DNA of 50,942 nucleotides from JBCBEX01 sp038528235 (GTDB lineage Bacteria > Bacteroidota > Rhodothermia > Rhodothermales > Rubricoccaceae), in NCBI GenBank assembly GCA_038528235.1, contig JBCBEX010000022.1, positions 1-50,942 of the forward strand. The letters run 5' to 3'. Below the pieces are notes generated by a model. It saw nothing but the letters and a program-made list of their open reading frames with translations. It was not told where the DNA came from and ran no database searches. Positions 40,778 to 49,740 of the stretch are shown piece by piece. The translations under genes were made by a program, and so were the position numbers. Position 1 is the stretch's first letter, and each line of letters opens with the position of its first letter.

Positions 40778-42802
40778 TCACCGCGAGGCTTGGGCATTCT
40801 GAAGTGCCCCAGCCGTCTCCACGAGCCGGATGAACTCGCCCCGGTAGCCGTTCGGGTCGCCCCCCCGCCCATCGCGGGCGAGCGCGAGCACGGTCTCGTA
40901 GGTGGCGTCGCCGGCGTGGTCGGAGCCGCGCAGGAGCATGCCGAAGCCCGCCACGGCCGCGGCAAACTGCGTATCGGCGCTGGCCCGGGCCATCGGCGTG
41001 TCGGCTGGGCGAACGGCGTGCGTGAGCAGCGCGCTTGTGTCGCCGTCGGGCTGCTTGTAGCGCAGCTTCACGAACAGGAGTTCGTCCTCGCCTTCCGTCG
41101 GCGTGAAGAGCTCTTCCTGAGTTGGCTCGACATTTTGCTGGTAGCGCAGCGGATCGACGGTCGGCAAGCCTGAGAGTGTGGGCGAATCGGCACCGACCGG
41201 GACGACTTCGTAGAGCGCCGTCACGGAGTGCCCGGCACCGAGGTCGCCGCTGTCTTTCGTGTCGTCGTTGAAGTCTTCGTCGGCGAGGAGGCGGTTTTCA
41301 TAGCCGATCAGCCGATAGGCAGCCACAGCAGCCGGGTTGAACTCGATCTGGAGCTTCACGTCCTTGGCGATGGTGAAGAGCGTGCCGCCCATCTGCGCCA
41401 CGAGCGTCTTCTGCGCCTCCTGGATGGTGTCGATGTAGGCGTAGTTGCCGTTGCCGTGGTTGGCGATGGCTTCCATCTTGCTGTCCTGGAGGTTGCCCTG
41501 ACCGAAGCCGAGCACCGAGAGGAAGACGCCGCTCTCGCGCTCCTCCTCGATCAGCCGCTGCATCTCGGCGTCCGACGACGCGCCGACGTTGAAGTCGCCG
41601 TCGGTGGCGAGGAGCACGCGGTTGTTCTTCTCCGCGTCGAACTGCTGCCGGGCGAGCTGATACGCCAGACGAATGCCCTGGCCGCCGGCCGTGGAGCCGC
41701 CCGCTTCGAGGCGGTCGAGCGCTTCGAGAATGGTCTCCTTGTCCGCGCCCGAGGTCGGTTCGAGGACGACGCCCGCCGCGCCTGCATAGACGGCGATGGC
41801 GACGGTGTCCTCCTCGCGCAGTTCGTTCACGAGCAGCCGCAGCGCCGATTTCAGGAGCGGTAGCTTGTCCGCGCTACCCATCGAGCCGGAGACGTCGAGG
41901 AGGAAGACGAGGTTGGCAGGCGGCAGGTCTTCCGTGTCGATGCGGCGCCCCTGGAGGCCAATGCGGACGAGCCGGTGCGCGGGCTGCCACGGCGCGACGG
42001 CCACCTCGGTCGTGATCGAGAACGGCGCACCCTCCCCGGTAGGGCCCTCAGGGTCGGGGTAGTCGTAGGTGAAGTAGTTGACGAACTCCTCGATGCGGAC
42101 CGCGTCGGCGGGTGGGAGACGACCGCTGTTAAGGAAGCGCCGCGTGTTGGCATACGACGCCGCGTCCACGTCGATGCCGAACGTCGAGAGCGGCGCGTCG
42201 CCCACGCGCTTGAACGGGTTCTCGTCGATGGCCGCGTAGCCCTCCCGGTCCGTCGGCGGCGGGTTGTGCGTCTGGACGCCGGGGAGGTAGCCCCCGTGTG
42301 GAGGGGGAGGCATCATCCGGTTCACGACGCCAGCCTGAGGGGCTGTCACGGCTCCGAGGCTACGTACTGGGACGTTGTTCGCCTCCTCGCCCACCTCGTT
42401 CGCAGGCAAACCGACGGCGTCGTTCTGATACTGGACGACGACCTCTTCGAGGCTCGACGACGCGGGTAGTTCGAAGTCCACCAAATGGGTGAAACCGCCC
42501 TCTACCTGGACGCCCGTGACCGTCACTGACGTGAAGCCAACGAAGCTGGCGGTCACCTCGTAGGTCCCCTCTGGAATTCCGAGGATGATGTACTCGCCGT
42601 CGATGTTGGTCACGGCTCCCATCGCCGTGCCGCTTAGGACGACGTTGGCGCTGGGGAGCGGGTCTCCGGCCTCGTCGGTGACGATGCCGGCGATCTTGCC
42701 GGTGTTGGGCAGCGGAGCCGGGCCGTGGAGCGCGACGGCAGGGCCGAGCAGCAGGCCGAGGGCCGCGAGGAGGACAAGCGGTATCGTAGAAATGCGTAGC
42801 AT
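40778..42802 (-). CDS. VWA protein with carboxypeptidase-regulatory-like domain (YfbK-like)
   Basis: 674 residues. Signal peptide (~1-25), a CarboxypepD_reg-like Ig fold (KIAGIVTDEAGDPLPSANVVL ... GTYEVTASFVGF), a Pro-rich linker (~155-190), then the YfbK-type N-terminal block (FSTFGIDVDAASYANTRRF-like) and a VWA domain with MIDAS FLLDVSGSMGS and TDGDFNVG, and the C-terminal DUF3520 part. Such proteins are predicted to be periplasmic or surface metal-dependent adhesion-like factors. The exact role is unknown. Confidence 0.92.
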   Translation of the reverse strand: MLRISTIPLVLLAALGLLLGPAVALHGPAPLPNTGKIAGIVTDEAGDPLPSANVVLSGTAMGAVTNIDGEYIILGIPEGTYEVTASFVGFTSVTVTGVQVEGGFTHLVDFELPASSSLEEVVVQYQNDAVGLPANEVGEEANNVPVRSLGAVTAPQAGVVNRMMPPPPHGGYLPGVQTHNPPPTDREGYAAIDENPFKRVGDAPLSTFGIDVDAASYANTRRFLNSGRLPPADAVRIEEFVNYFTYDYPDPEGPTGEGAPFSITTEVAVAPWQPAHRLVRIGLQGRRIDTEDLPPANLVFLLDVSGSMGSADKLPLLKSALRLLVNELREEDTVAIAVYAGAAGVVLEPTSGADKETILEALDRLEAGGSTAGGQGIRLAYQLARQQFDAEKNNRVLLATDGDFNVGASSDAEMQRLIEEERESGVFLSVLGFGQGNLQDSKMEAIANHGNGNYAYIDTIQEAQKTLVAQMGGTLFTIAKDVKLQIEFNPAAVAAYRLIGYENRLLADEDFNDDTKDSGDLGAGHSVTALYEVVPVGADSPTLSGLPTVDPLRYQQNVEPTQEELFTPTEGEDELLFVKLRYKQPDGDTSALLTHAVRPADTPMARASADTQFAAAVAGFGMLLRGSDHAGDATYETVLALARDGRGGDPNGYRGEFIRLVETAGALQNAQASR

Positions 42803-43092
42803 GGCTGTGACGAGTGCGTGGACGTGACAGAGAAACCACGGGCGCCTTACGGGGCACCGCGCAGCGCGTAGACCGCAACCCCGGAAGGAAGTCGCCGTCA
42901 GAGAGCGTCCACGGAAGCACAGCCGGCGTCGCCTCCGCGTCTGCCCCCTAAACAGCTACGGCGCTCCGGTTATTGCCACGGCTCTGAATTGCGTGATCCG
43001 TGGTCCCCGCGTGCCGTTCGGCCGTGAGGTCGTCCCAACGGCGGCACGGCACACTGCCCTGCGCGCTACTCTTCGCTTAACCACCCCTGCTC

Positions 43093-43551
43093 ATGCCTCG
43101 CCTCGTACTCGCCGCCCTACTCCTGCTCGTCCCTCTCGCGGCCACTGCGCAGTCCAGCGACGACGAGGTAGCCATCGCCGAGGCTGCGGCTTCGTTCTCC
43201 GATGCCTTCATGCGCGGCGACGTGGACGCGATGCTGGCCCTCTACACCGAGGACGCCGTCATCTTCCCCGAGCGCACCCACGCGCTTCAGGGCACCGACG
43301 CCCTCCGCGCCTACTGGACGCTCCCGCCTGGCCGCACCATCACGAACCACCACATCACGCCCACCGCCGTCGAGGTGGTCGGCGACACGGCCTACGACCA
43401 CGGCATCTACACGGTGAGCGGCACCAACGACGGCCAGGCCTGGGGGCCGAGCTACGGGAAGTACCTCATCGTGTGGAAACGCGGCACGGACGGCGCGTGG
43501 CGGATGCACCTCGACATGTGGAACAGCGCGTCCAGCCCCGAGGCGGAGTAG
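43093..43551 (+). CDS. SnoaL-like/DUF4440 (YybH) secreted protein
   Basis: 152 residues with signal peptide (to TAQ). SDAFMRGDVDAMLALYTEDAVIFPE, LQGTDALRAYW and YGKYLIVWKRGTDGAWRMHLDMWN match the NTF2-like SnoaL/DUF4440 family with a small-molecule pocket. Divergent from the VWA gene; followed 40 bp later by the PNPOx-like gene. Confidence 0.88.
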   Translation: MPRLVLAALLLLVPLAATAQSSDDEVAIAEAAASFSDAFMRGDVDAMLALYTEDAVIFPERTHALQGTDALRAYWTLPPGRTITNHHITPTAVEVVGDTAYDHGIYTVSGTNDGQAWGPSYGKYLIVWKRGTDGAWRMHLDMWNSASSPEAE

Positions 43552-43591
43552 GCCGCTACGCTCCCCTCTCACCTACAACCCGCATTCATCC

Positions 43592-44080
43592 ATGCTGACC
43601 CCTGAGATCCTCGATGCCATCGACCGCAGCGTCCTGTGCTGGCTCGCCACCGCCGACGCCAATGGGGTGCCCAACGTGTCACCGAAGGAGGCCTTCGCGG
43701 CCCACGACGAGCGCAGCCTTCTGATCGCGCAGATCGCCTCGCCGCAGAGCGTGCGCAACATCGAAGTCAACCCGAATGTGTGCGTGAGCTTCGTTGACGT
43801 GTTCGTGCAGAAGGGCTTCAAGCTCACCGGCACGGCCGACCTCGTCATGTCCGGCAGCCCGCGCTTCGAGGCGCTGCTGCCGCCGCTGCACCGCATCACG
43901 AAGGGACTGTTTCCGGTCCACGACATCATCGCCATCGACGTGACGGCGACCGCGTCCATCGTGGCGCCGAGCTACTTCCTCTATCCCGACGTCACGGAGG
44001 CCGAGCAGCGCGCCGCGGCGATGCGGACCTACGGCGTTGCTCCGCTTCCACCTGCCATGGTCAGCGCTGACCACGTCTGA
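43592..44080 (+). CDS. Pyridoxamine 5'-phosphate oxidase-family protein
   Basis: 162 residues. SVLCWLATADANGVPNVSPKEAF, LLIAQIASPQSVRNIEVNPNVCVSFVDVF and KGFKLTGTADLV match the FMN-binding split-barrel (PNPOx-like) family. It is not pdxH, and probably a flavin- or F420-type redox protein of unknown substrate. Sits in a plus-strand run with the NTF2-like gene and the next small gene. Confidence 0.88.
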   Translation: MLTPEILDAIDRSVLCWLATADANGVPNVSPKEAFAAHDERSLLIAQIASPQSVRNIEVNPNVCVSFVDVFVQKGFKLTGTADLVMSGSPRFEALLPPLHRITKGLFPVHDIIAIDVTATASIVAPSYFLYPDVTEAEQRAAAMRTYGVAPLPPAMVSADHV

Positions 44081-44094
44081 ACCTCTGTCGTTCC

Positions 44095-44436
44095 ATGATC
44101 GATAGCCTGCTTGAGCTCGCCTCGCCCATCCGCTACGCCGCGATCTACCGCGACGGGCACCTCACCACAAAGCAGAAGACCGACACGCCCGACGCCAGCA
44201 GCTCGGAGTCGGATCGCTACGAGGAGTTGCTCGTCAACCCGGCGCTGCTCACGCTCGCCACCCAGCGCGGCAACATCGACTGCGGCGGCCTCGACTACGT
44301 TCTCGTGCGCTACGGCCACTTCTTCCAGTTCGTCCTGCCGCAGCCGTGGGGCCACGTCTCCGTCTGCATCGCCGCCGACGCTGACGCGATCGAACTCGGT
44401 GCCCGCATCCGCGCGCTCGTAGCCGATCTAGGGTGA
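44095..44436 (+). CDS. Small hypothetical protein, roadblock-like fold possible
   Basis: 113 residues. IRYAAIYRDGHLTTKQK, LVNPALLTLATQRGNIDCGGLDYVLVRYGHFFQFVLPQPWGHVSVCIA has the alternating helix/strand pattern of Roadblock/LC7-type sensors, but I do not recognise the family with confidence. Starts 14 bp after the PNPOx-like stop. End is 9 bp from the convergent DUF1501 stop. Confidence 0.65.
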   Translation: MIDSLLELASPIRYAAIYRDGHLTTKQKTDTPDASSSESDRYEELLVNPALLTLATQRGNIDCGGLDYVLVRYGHFFQFVLPQPWGHVSVCIAADADAIELGARIRALVADLG

Positions 44437-44445
44437 CGCGCGGGA

Positions 44446-45717
44446 CTATCCCACAAGCCGCATCCGCTCGCCGGTCCAGTCGGGGAAGAGCGTCCGGTCG
44501 TCGGCGACGCCGAGCGTGGGGCCAGCGACGCCCGCGAAGACCGCACGGAAGTCGGTGGTGACGGGGAGGTCGCGGCCATCTTCGAGCGCGTCGGGGTCGA
44601 GAACGAGGGGCCGCCCGTGGACCTGCCCGCCCGCGACACCGTTGCCGAGCACGAACATCGCCGAGGCACGGCCGTGGTCGGTGCCGCGCGCGCCGTTCTG
44701 CGCCACCGTACGCCCAAACTCGGTCATCGTCATCACGGTCACCTCGTCGTGGTGGCGCTCGAGGTCGGTCCAGAAGGCGGCGAGGCTCTCGGCGAGGTCG
44801 CGGGCCTGCCGGGCGAACGAGCCGTTGGTGCCACCCTGCCGGACGTGCGTGTCCCAGCCGCCCTGCTCGGCGAAGGCCACTTCGAGGCCCACATCGAGCT
44901 TGATGAGCTGCGCGATCTGGCGGAGGCTCTGCCCCAGCTTGCTACGCGGGTACTCCGCGCCGTTTTCGGGGCGGTAGTTGTGCAGGTCGGCCTCCTGCAG
45001 AATGCGCGCGGCGTCGAGGCCCTCACGGCCCGCCTGGCTGAGCGCGTCCTCCTCCCCGAGCAGGTTGCGCGTCGTCTGTTCGTAGAGCGCTTCGAGGCTC
45101 TGCCCGGCGGTCTGGGCCAGGTCGGCCCCGCGCACGTGCAGCCCGAAGTCTTCGAGCTTCGCGATGGAGAGGGCGTTTTCGGGCCCGAAGAGCGAGCGCG
45201 GCAGGGCGGGCGTGAGCGAGACAGCCTGGAACGGCGTCGCCTCGTGCCCGGCCAGCCCGACGGCGCGGTTGAGCCAGCCGCTGCGCCCGCGGACGCCCGG
45301 CGTACCCGTCTCCATGTAGTCCTGCGCGTCGAAGTGTGAGCGCGTTGGGACGGGCGAACCCACGCCGTGGACGATGGCGAGGCGTTGCTCCTCGTAGAAG
45401 CGCGCGAGCGGCTCCAGCGCCGGGTGCAGCCCGTAGGTTCCGTCGAGGTCGCGTAGGCGCGTCTCGGCGTTGCGCGCCGCCGAGAGGGTCAGGGCCGGGC
45501 GCACGCGCTGAAGTTGCGGGTCCACGAGCGGCTGCACGGCGGCGAGGCCGTCCATCGCGCCGCGCTGGAAGAGGCACACGAGCGTCTTCCGGCGCTGGAA
45601 GAGCCCCGGGCCCGTACTCGCCTGCGCGGTGCGTCCGAGGAACAGCGGGCACCCGCCGAGGCCGCTCGCCAGCAGCGCGAGGCCCGAGGACTTGAGGAAT
45701 GCACGACGGTCGATCAT
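44446..45717 (-). CDS. DUF1501 protein (Tat-exported)
   Basis: 423 residues. Twin-arginine-type start MIDRRAFLKSSGLALLASGLGG, then RRKTLVCLFQRGAMDGLAAVQP, LHPALEPLARFYEEQRLAIVHG, SHFDAQDYMETG and EVTVMTMTEFGRTVAQNGARGTDHG match DUF1501, an alkaline-phosphatase-superfamily-like fold. It usually travels with DUF1800 genes, as it does here. Role unknown, perhaps surface polymer or sulfatase-like hydrolysis. Confidence 0.92.
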   Translation of the reverse strand: MIDRRAFLKSSGLALLASGLGGCPLFLGRTAQASTGPGLFQRRKTLVCLFQRGAMDGLAAVQPLVDPQLQRVRPALTLSAARNAETRLRDLDGTYGLHPALEPLARFYEEQRLAIVHGVGSPVPTRSHFDAQDYMETGTPGVRGRSGWLNRAVGLAGHEATPFQAVSLTPALPRSLFGPENALSIAKLEDFGLHVRGADLAQTAGQSLEALYEQTTRNLLGEEDALSQAGREGLDAARILQEADLHNYRPENGAEYPRSKLGQSLRQIAQLIKLDVGLEVAFAEQGGWDTHVRQGGTNGSFARQARDLAESLAAFWTDLERHHDEVTVMTMTEFGRTVAQNGARGTDHGRASAMFVLGNGVAGGQVHGRPLVLDPDALEDGRDLPVTTDFRAVFAGVAGPTLGVADDRTLFPDWTGERMRLVG

Positions 45718-45726
45718 GGCGATGCG

Positions 45727-45809
45727 GTGTTGCAGTGTGGCAGCGGGGCGGTGGGCTTGATAACGACTGTCGCCGCACCGCCCAACGGCCTCACCGCTGC
45801 ACTCATTTA
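45727..45809. repeat. Octamer-array palindromic element between DUF1800 and DUF1501 genes
   Basis: Left arm gtgttgca, gtgtggca, gcggggcg, gtgggctt (45727-45758); right arm caccgccc, aacggcct, caccgctg, cactcatt (45776-45807) reaching the DUF1800 TAA at 45807. Fills the 89-bp gap within an operon. Confidence 0.8.
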
Positions 45810-47705
45810 CTGTCGTTGAAACTCGGGCGAGCCGAGGATGACGCCGACGACGAGGGCTAGCGTGTCGTCCGAACGGCTGGCGCGCGCGCGCTGGCGACGG
45901 GGACGCTCCGGCTCGGCGAGTTGCTCTCCGTCCATGACATCAGGGCGGGCCTCAGGCGCGGCCTCGCGGACGCGGTCCGCAAAGTCGGGGCGGGCGATGA
46001 GCGGGGTCAGGCGGGCCAGCGTCTCGTCGAGGTCGCGCCCGGGGAGGAGCAGCCGTGCGTATGTCTCCAACGCGGCCTCAGCGGACTCGGGCTGGCGGTT
46101 CTGGTTGAGCCCAGCAAGGTCAAGCCGCACGCCGCGGATGGTGCCCTGGGCGAGTTGAAGGCCGAAGTCCATGCGGGCGAGCAGCGAGCCTGTGTTGATC
46201 CAGGCCTCCGAGGCCTCGTCGTAGCCGGTCGGTGGGACGGCGCGGTAGGGGCCCTCCCCCATCGTGCGGAGCGCGGTCGTGAGCGGCCCGACCCGCGCGA
46301 TGTCGGCATCGGTCGCGCGGAGGGCGCTCGCCACGTACTCCAGCGGCGTCTTGACCTTGCCTTCCAGCGCCGGCAGCGCCCAAAACTCGGGAGCTTCCAC
46401 GATGGCCCACATCATCGCTTTGAGGTCGCCGTCGGTCTCAGCGAACACCTCCGCAAGTCGCTCCACGAGCACATCGTCGGGCTCGTCCTGGACGAACTTC
46501 ACGGCCAGCTTGCGCGCGAGGTGCCGCGCCGTGGACGGGTGCGCGGCGAGCATGCCGAGGATGCGCTCGCCCTCGTCGAGGCCCCCTCCCGCCGGGAAGC
46601 GCTCGCCGAGGATGGTTTTTTCCTCCGCGTCGTGGTAGTTGGGGATGAACAAGAAGTGGCCTTCCCGAACAATACCAGGACGGTTCAAAAATCGGTCGAG
46701 CTGCTGCTGGCCCCGGGCATCCACCATCGCGGCCTGGATGCGACGGCGCGGCAGCAGCGTCCACCCGGTGAACGCCCGTGCGACTTCCTCGACATCCTTC
46801 TGCGTGTACCCCCCGTCGACGCCGAGGGTGTGCAGTTCCATCAGTTCGCGGGCGTAATTCTCGTTGACGCCGCTCAGCCCGCCGGGAATCCGCCGGGGAC
46901 GCGGTGCCGTCGTCCGGGTCCCTTCGGGCGCGACCGAGAGCGCGTTGTCGAGGTAGCTCAGCATCGCCGGGTGGCGGGCCGTCGCCCGCAGCATATCCTC
47001 GAACCGCCCGGTCACATGAGCGCGGATCGCTGTAGTCTCGTAGTCGCGGAGGTAGAGCACCACGTCCGGCTCGAGCGTCACGTTGAAGTGATTGAACCAG
47101 AAGTCGGTCAGCACTTCCTGCAACTGATACGGGCTATGGATCGCCCGCATGATTTTGAAGTGCGCCAGATCGCCGAAGATCTCGTTGGCGTTGCGGTACC
47201 CTTTTTCTTCGCGGATCTGGCGGATGGCAGCGGCGCCATCTGGAGCGGCAGGCCGCGTGTCTCGCGGCACCATCCCGCGCGTCCTCGCCTCCTGGAGGAC
47301 TTCGCCGTTGCGGCGGTAGATGCTGATCAGGTCATCCATCGAGCGGGTCAGCGAGTATCGATCCGCGAAGAGCGACGTGACCTCGGGAGGCAGCGCTCCT
47401 GGATTGAGTTGCGCGGCAAACCAGGCGTCCAGGCCTTGATTCACCATCGCATCCACGTCGCCGGGGCGCGGGCCGTAGGCGAATCGGTTGAGCAAGTGTG
47501 CCGCCGCCTCACGCTCGGTCAGGCCCGCCTCGATGTAGGGCATCCGCGACGCCTGCATCGCGGTCGGCATCGACGGCGAGGCTCCGGCGCGCTCCGTGGG
47601 CTGCGAGCACGCCGAGCCGGCGAGGAGCATCCAGAACAGGACGAGGACATGCAAGACCATCACACCGCAGGAGGACGAGGGGGTTGGCAGAGAATAGGCA
47701 CTCAT
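45807..47705 (-). CDS. DUF1800 protein
   Basis: 632 residues. EAAAHLLNRFAYGPRPGDVDAM, FWFNHFNVTLEPDVVLYLRDYE, YLDNALSVAPEGTR, NENYARELMELHTLGVDGGYTQKDVEEVARAFTGWTL and ARKLAVKFVQDEPDDVLVERLAEVF are DUF1800 blocks. A hydrophobic N-terminus ends at AGSAC, a possible lipobox. Its ATG overlaps the TGA of the upstream gene (ATGA), supporting a coupled operon with the 48601 gene and the DUF1501 gene. Confidence 0.93.
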   Translation of the reverse strand: MSAYSLPTPSSSCGVMVLHVLVLFWMLLAGSACSQPTERAGASPSMPTAMQASRMPYIEAGLTEREAAAHLLNRFAYGPRPGDVDAMVNQGLDAWFAAQLNPGALPPEVTSLFADRYSLTRSMDDLISIYRRNGEVLQEARTRGMVPRDTRPAAPDGAAAIRQIREEKGYRNANEIFGDLAHFKIMRAIHSPYQLQEVLTDFWFNHFNVTLEPDVVLYLRDYETTAIRAHVTGRFEDMLRATARHPAMLSYLDNALSVAPEGTRTTAPRPRRIPGGLSGVNENYARELMELHTLGVDGGYTQKDVEEVARAFTGWTLLPRRRIQAAMVDARGQQQLDRFLNRPGIVREGHFLFIPNYHDAEEKTILGERFPAGGGLDEGERILGMLAAHPSTARHLARKLAVKFVQDEPDDVLVERLAEVFAETDGDLKAMMWAIVEAPEFWALPALEGKVKTPLEYVASALRATDADIARVGPLTTALRTMGEGPYRAVPPTGYDEASEAWINTGSLLARMDFGLQLAQGTIRGVRLDLAGLNQNRQPESAEAALETYARLLLPGRDLDETLARLTPLIARPDFADRVREAAPEARPDVMDGEQLAEPERPRRQRARASRSDDTLALVVGVILGSPEFQRQ

Positions 47706-48601
47706 TCGATCACACGAACGTCCCGCAGGCGCAACGATTGTTCCACGAGCACGGTGAACGTCCGGATGCGCCGGCGCTGCTGCGCGACGAGCGTGAGCGA
47801 CTGGGACGCGGGCAGGTCGAGCCCGCCGGCCCGGGCATAGTCGGTGACGATGTCGAGGCGCGCGCGAACGTCGGGGGCACGGACATCCGGACCGCGGCGA
47901 GGCGGCGCCCCACGCGGGGGACCACCTCCGGGAGGGCCTCCCCGAGGCGGACGCCCGCTAGGCGGAGGTCGATCGCCGCGCGGGGGCTGGCCGCCCTCGA
48001 ACGCGACGCGGACCTCACTGGCGACGAGGCGCGGGGCGGCCGGGAGCCGGTCTCCGTTTCGGACAAACCAGAACGTGGCGGCGTCCACGCCGCGCGGGAG
48101 CCGCTCAACCCGAATGCGCCACACGGGCTGGCCATCCCGCATCTCAGCCACGAGATCCCGAGCTTCAGCGATCCGCAGGATAGGGTAGGGCAGCGTCATC
48201 GGCCGTTCCAGCCACGAGGCTCCGCGGCCCAGGAGGCGCCGCAGCGGGTGCGTCGCGCGCTCGTAGTCCGCCGGGGCCATCGTCTCGCCATCGACTTCGA
48301 GCGCCTGCACGTCAGCGTCGAAGCGCGGCAGGCCTGACACAGCCTCGCCGTCGAGCCGCACGCGCACGTCTACGTCGGCACGCAGCCGGTGAGCATCCTT
48401 CGGTCCATCGACAGTCCGGTCGAGCGTGAGCGCGAACGCGACGCCGTCCGCGGCCCGGAGCCGCGCGGTCTGCTGCGTCCGCCACGCCGCAAGCAGCGCG
48501 TCCCCATCGCTGGCGTCCTGCGCACGCACATCCGGCGCACCCGCCAGGAGTAGCGCTGCGAGCAAGGCCGCGAAGGCCGCGATGGAGGACGAGAGACGCA
48601 T
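47702..48601 (-). CDS. Secreted hypothetical protein with Pro/Gly/Arg-rich insert
   Basis: 299 residues. Signal peptide (~1-27, to VRA-Q). The body (RLRADVDVRVRLDGEAVSGLP, FWFVRNGDRLPAAPRLVASEVRVAFEGG) is beta-rich; a low-complexity RPPRGGPPGGGPPRGAPPRR stretch (~205-240) interrupts it. Family not recognised. First gene of the DUF1800/DUF1501 operon, so probably a partner of that exported system. Confidence 0.72.
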   Translation of the reverse strand: MRLSSSIAAFAALLAALLLAGAPDVRAQDASDGDALLAAWRTQQTARLRAADGVAFALTLDRTVDGPKDAHRLRADVDVRVRLDGEAVSGLPRFDADVQALEVDGETMAPADYERATHPLRRLLGRGASWLERPMTLPYPILRIAEARDLVAEMRDGQPVWRIRVERLPRGVDAATFWFVRNGDRLPAAPRLVASEVRVAFEGGQPPRGDRPPPSGRPPRGGPPGGGPPRGAPPRRGPDVRAPDVRARLDIVTDYARAGGLDLPASQSLTLVAQQRRRIRTFTVLVEQSLRLRDVRVIE

Positions 48602-48841
48602 CAGGGTCGGTAGCCGTAGAAACGTAAGGGGCGGGGTGGCTTCGTGATGAGGTCGGGGCGACCAGGTACGGTAGGCTCAAGAACGGGCCTCGCCGGCGGT
48701 AGTTGTCACGAAGCCGTGGCGGAGGCGTCGGCATTCTACGGCATCCCGCGCTCGGACGCCTTTGCCGTGCAACCTAGGCGGATTCGCGCCCTATGTTTGC
48801 CTTGCCTGCTTTGCCGCGCCTCCTCTCCGAACGCCCCCGCT

Positions 48842-49567
48842 ATGACCACCCCGCACCTGCTCCTCGTCGAGGACGACCCCGACCTGAGCACGCTCGTCGG
48901 CACCCGCTTCACGGACGCGGGCTACGAGGTCACGACCGCCGACACGGGCCCGGCTGCCCTCGATGCGGTCGCCCGCCGCGTCCCTGACCTCGTTCTGCTC
49001 GACGTGATGCTGCCGGGCCTCGACGGCCTGGAGGTCTGCCGCCGTCTCCGCGCCGACCACCCGCTGCTCTACATCATCATGCTCACCGCGCGCAGCGACG
49101 AGCTCGACCGCGTCGTCGGGCTGGAGGTCGGGGCCGACGACTACGTCACGAAGCCCTTCAGCATGCAGGAGTTGGTCGCCCGCGTCCGTGCCGCGCTGCG
49201 CCGCCTGCGCCGGATCGAGGAGTTGCAGGCCACCGCCCCGAGCGGCGCGCCCAGCGAGGCCCCGATCACGTTCGACGACCTCACCATCGACCCGATGCGG
49301 CGCGAGGTGACACGCGGCGGCGACTTCCTGCACCTGACCGTGCGGGAGTATGACCTCCTCCTCCACCTCGCTCAGAACCCGGATCGCCCGTTTTCGCGCA
49401 CGCAACTGCTGGAGGACATCTGGGGCATCACCTACGAGGGCTACGATCGCACCATCGACAGCCACGTGCAGCGCCTGCGCGCCAAGCTGGAGGACGACCC
49501 CGGCGCGCCGCGCTTCGTCCGCACCGTCTGGGGCGTCGGCTACAAATTCGCCTCGGACGCGGAGTAA
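48842..49567 (+). CDS. OmpR/PhoB-family response regulator
   Basis: 241 residues from the ATG at 48842. Receiver domain with ED-D cluster (LLVEDDPDLS), phosphoacceptor Asp54 in LLDVMLPG, and Lys in YVTKPFS, then a winged-helix DNA-binding domain (LTIDPMRREVTRGGDFLHLTVREYDLLLHLAQNPDRPFSRTQLLEDIWG ... SHVQRLRAKLEDDPGAPRFVRTVWGVGYKF). Works with the histidine kinase directly downstream. Confidence 0.97.
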   Translation: MTTPHLLLVEDDPDLSTLVGTRFTDAGYEVTTADTGPAALDAVARRVPDLVLLDVMLPGLDGLEVCRRLRADHPLLYIIMLTARSDELDRVVGLEVGADDYVTKPFSMQELVARVRAALRRLRRIEELQATAPSGAPSEAPITFDDLTIDPMRREVTRGGDFLHLTVREYDLLLHLAQNPDRPFSRTQLLEDIWGITYEGYDRTIDSHVQRLRAKLEDDPGAPRFVRTVWGVGYKFASDAE

Positions 49568-49740
49568 GTATGGACGTGTGCAGGTTCGAACGTGTGAACG
49601 TGGCTTTGCCTTGGTGATCGCGGTGTCAACTCAAACGCAGCGTTCCGACGTAGCGGATCGCTCAAGTGACCGTTCCCTGGAAGCGGCGTTGCACGATCAG
49701 CACGCGTCCACACATCCACGCGTCCGCACATCCACCTTGT
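49568..49740. repeat. Octamer-array palindromic element between response regulator and kinase
   Basis: Immediately after the regulator TAA: gtatggac, gtgtgcag, gttcgaac, gtgtgaac, gtggcttt (49568-49607). Opposite arm cacgcgtc, cacacatc, cacgcgtc, cgcacatc, caccttgt (49701-49740) ends where the first membrane helix of the kinase begins. Core TCAAGTGACCGTTC at 49662 resembles the cores at 34154 and 36825. Confidence 0.85.

Noticed and set aside
40402..40833. A 143-codon open frame on the plus strand in the PspC-VWA gap
   Set aside because: It runs through the octamer array and hairpins, overlaps the VWA 3' end antisense and shows no domain or sensible composition.
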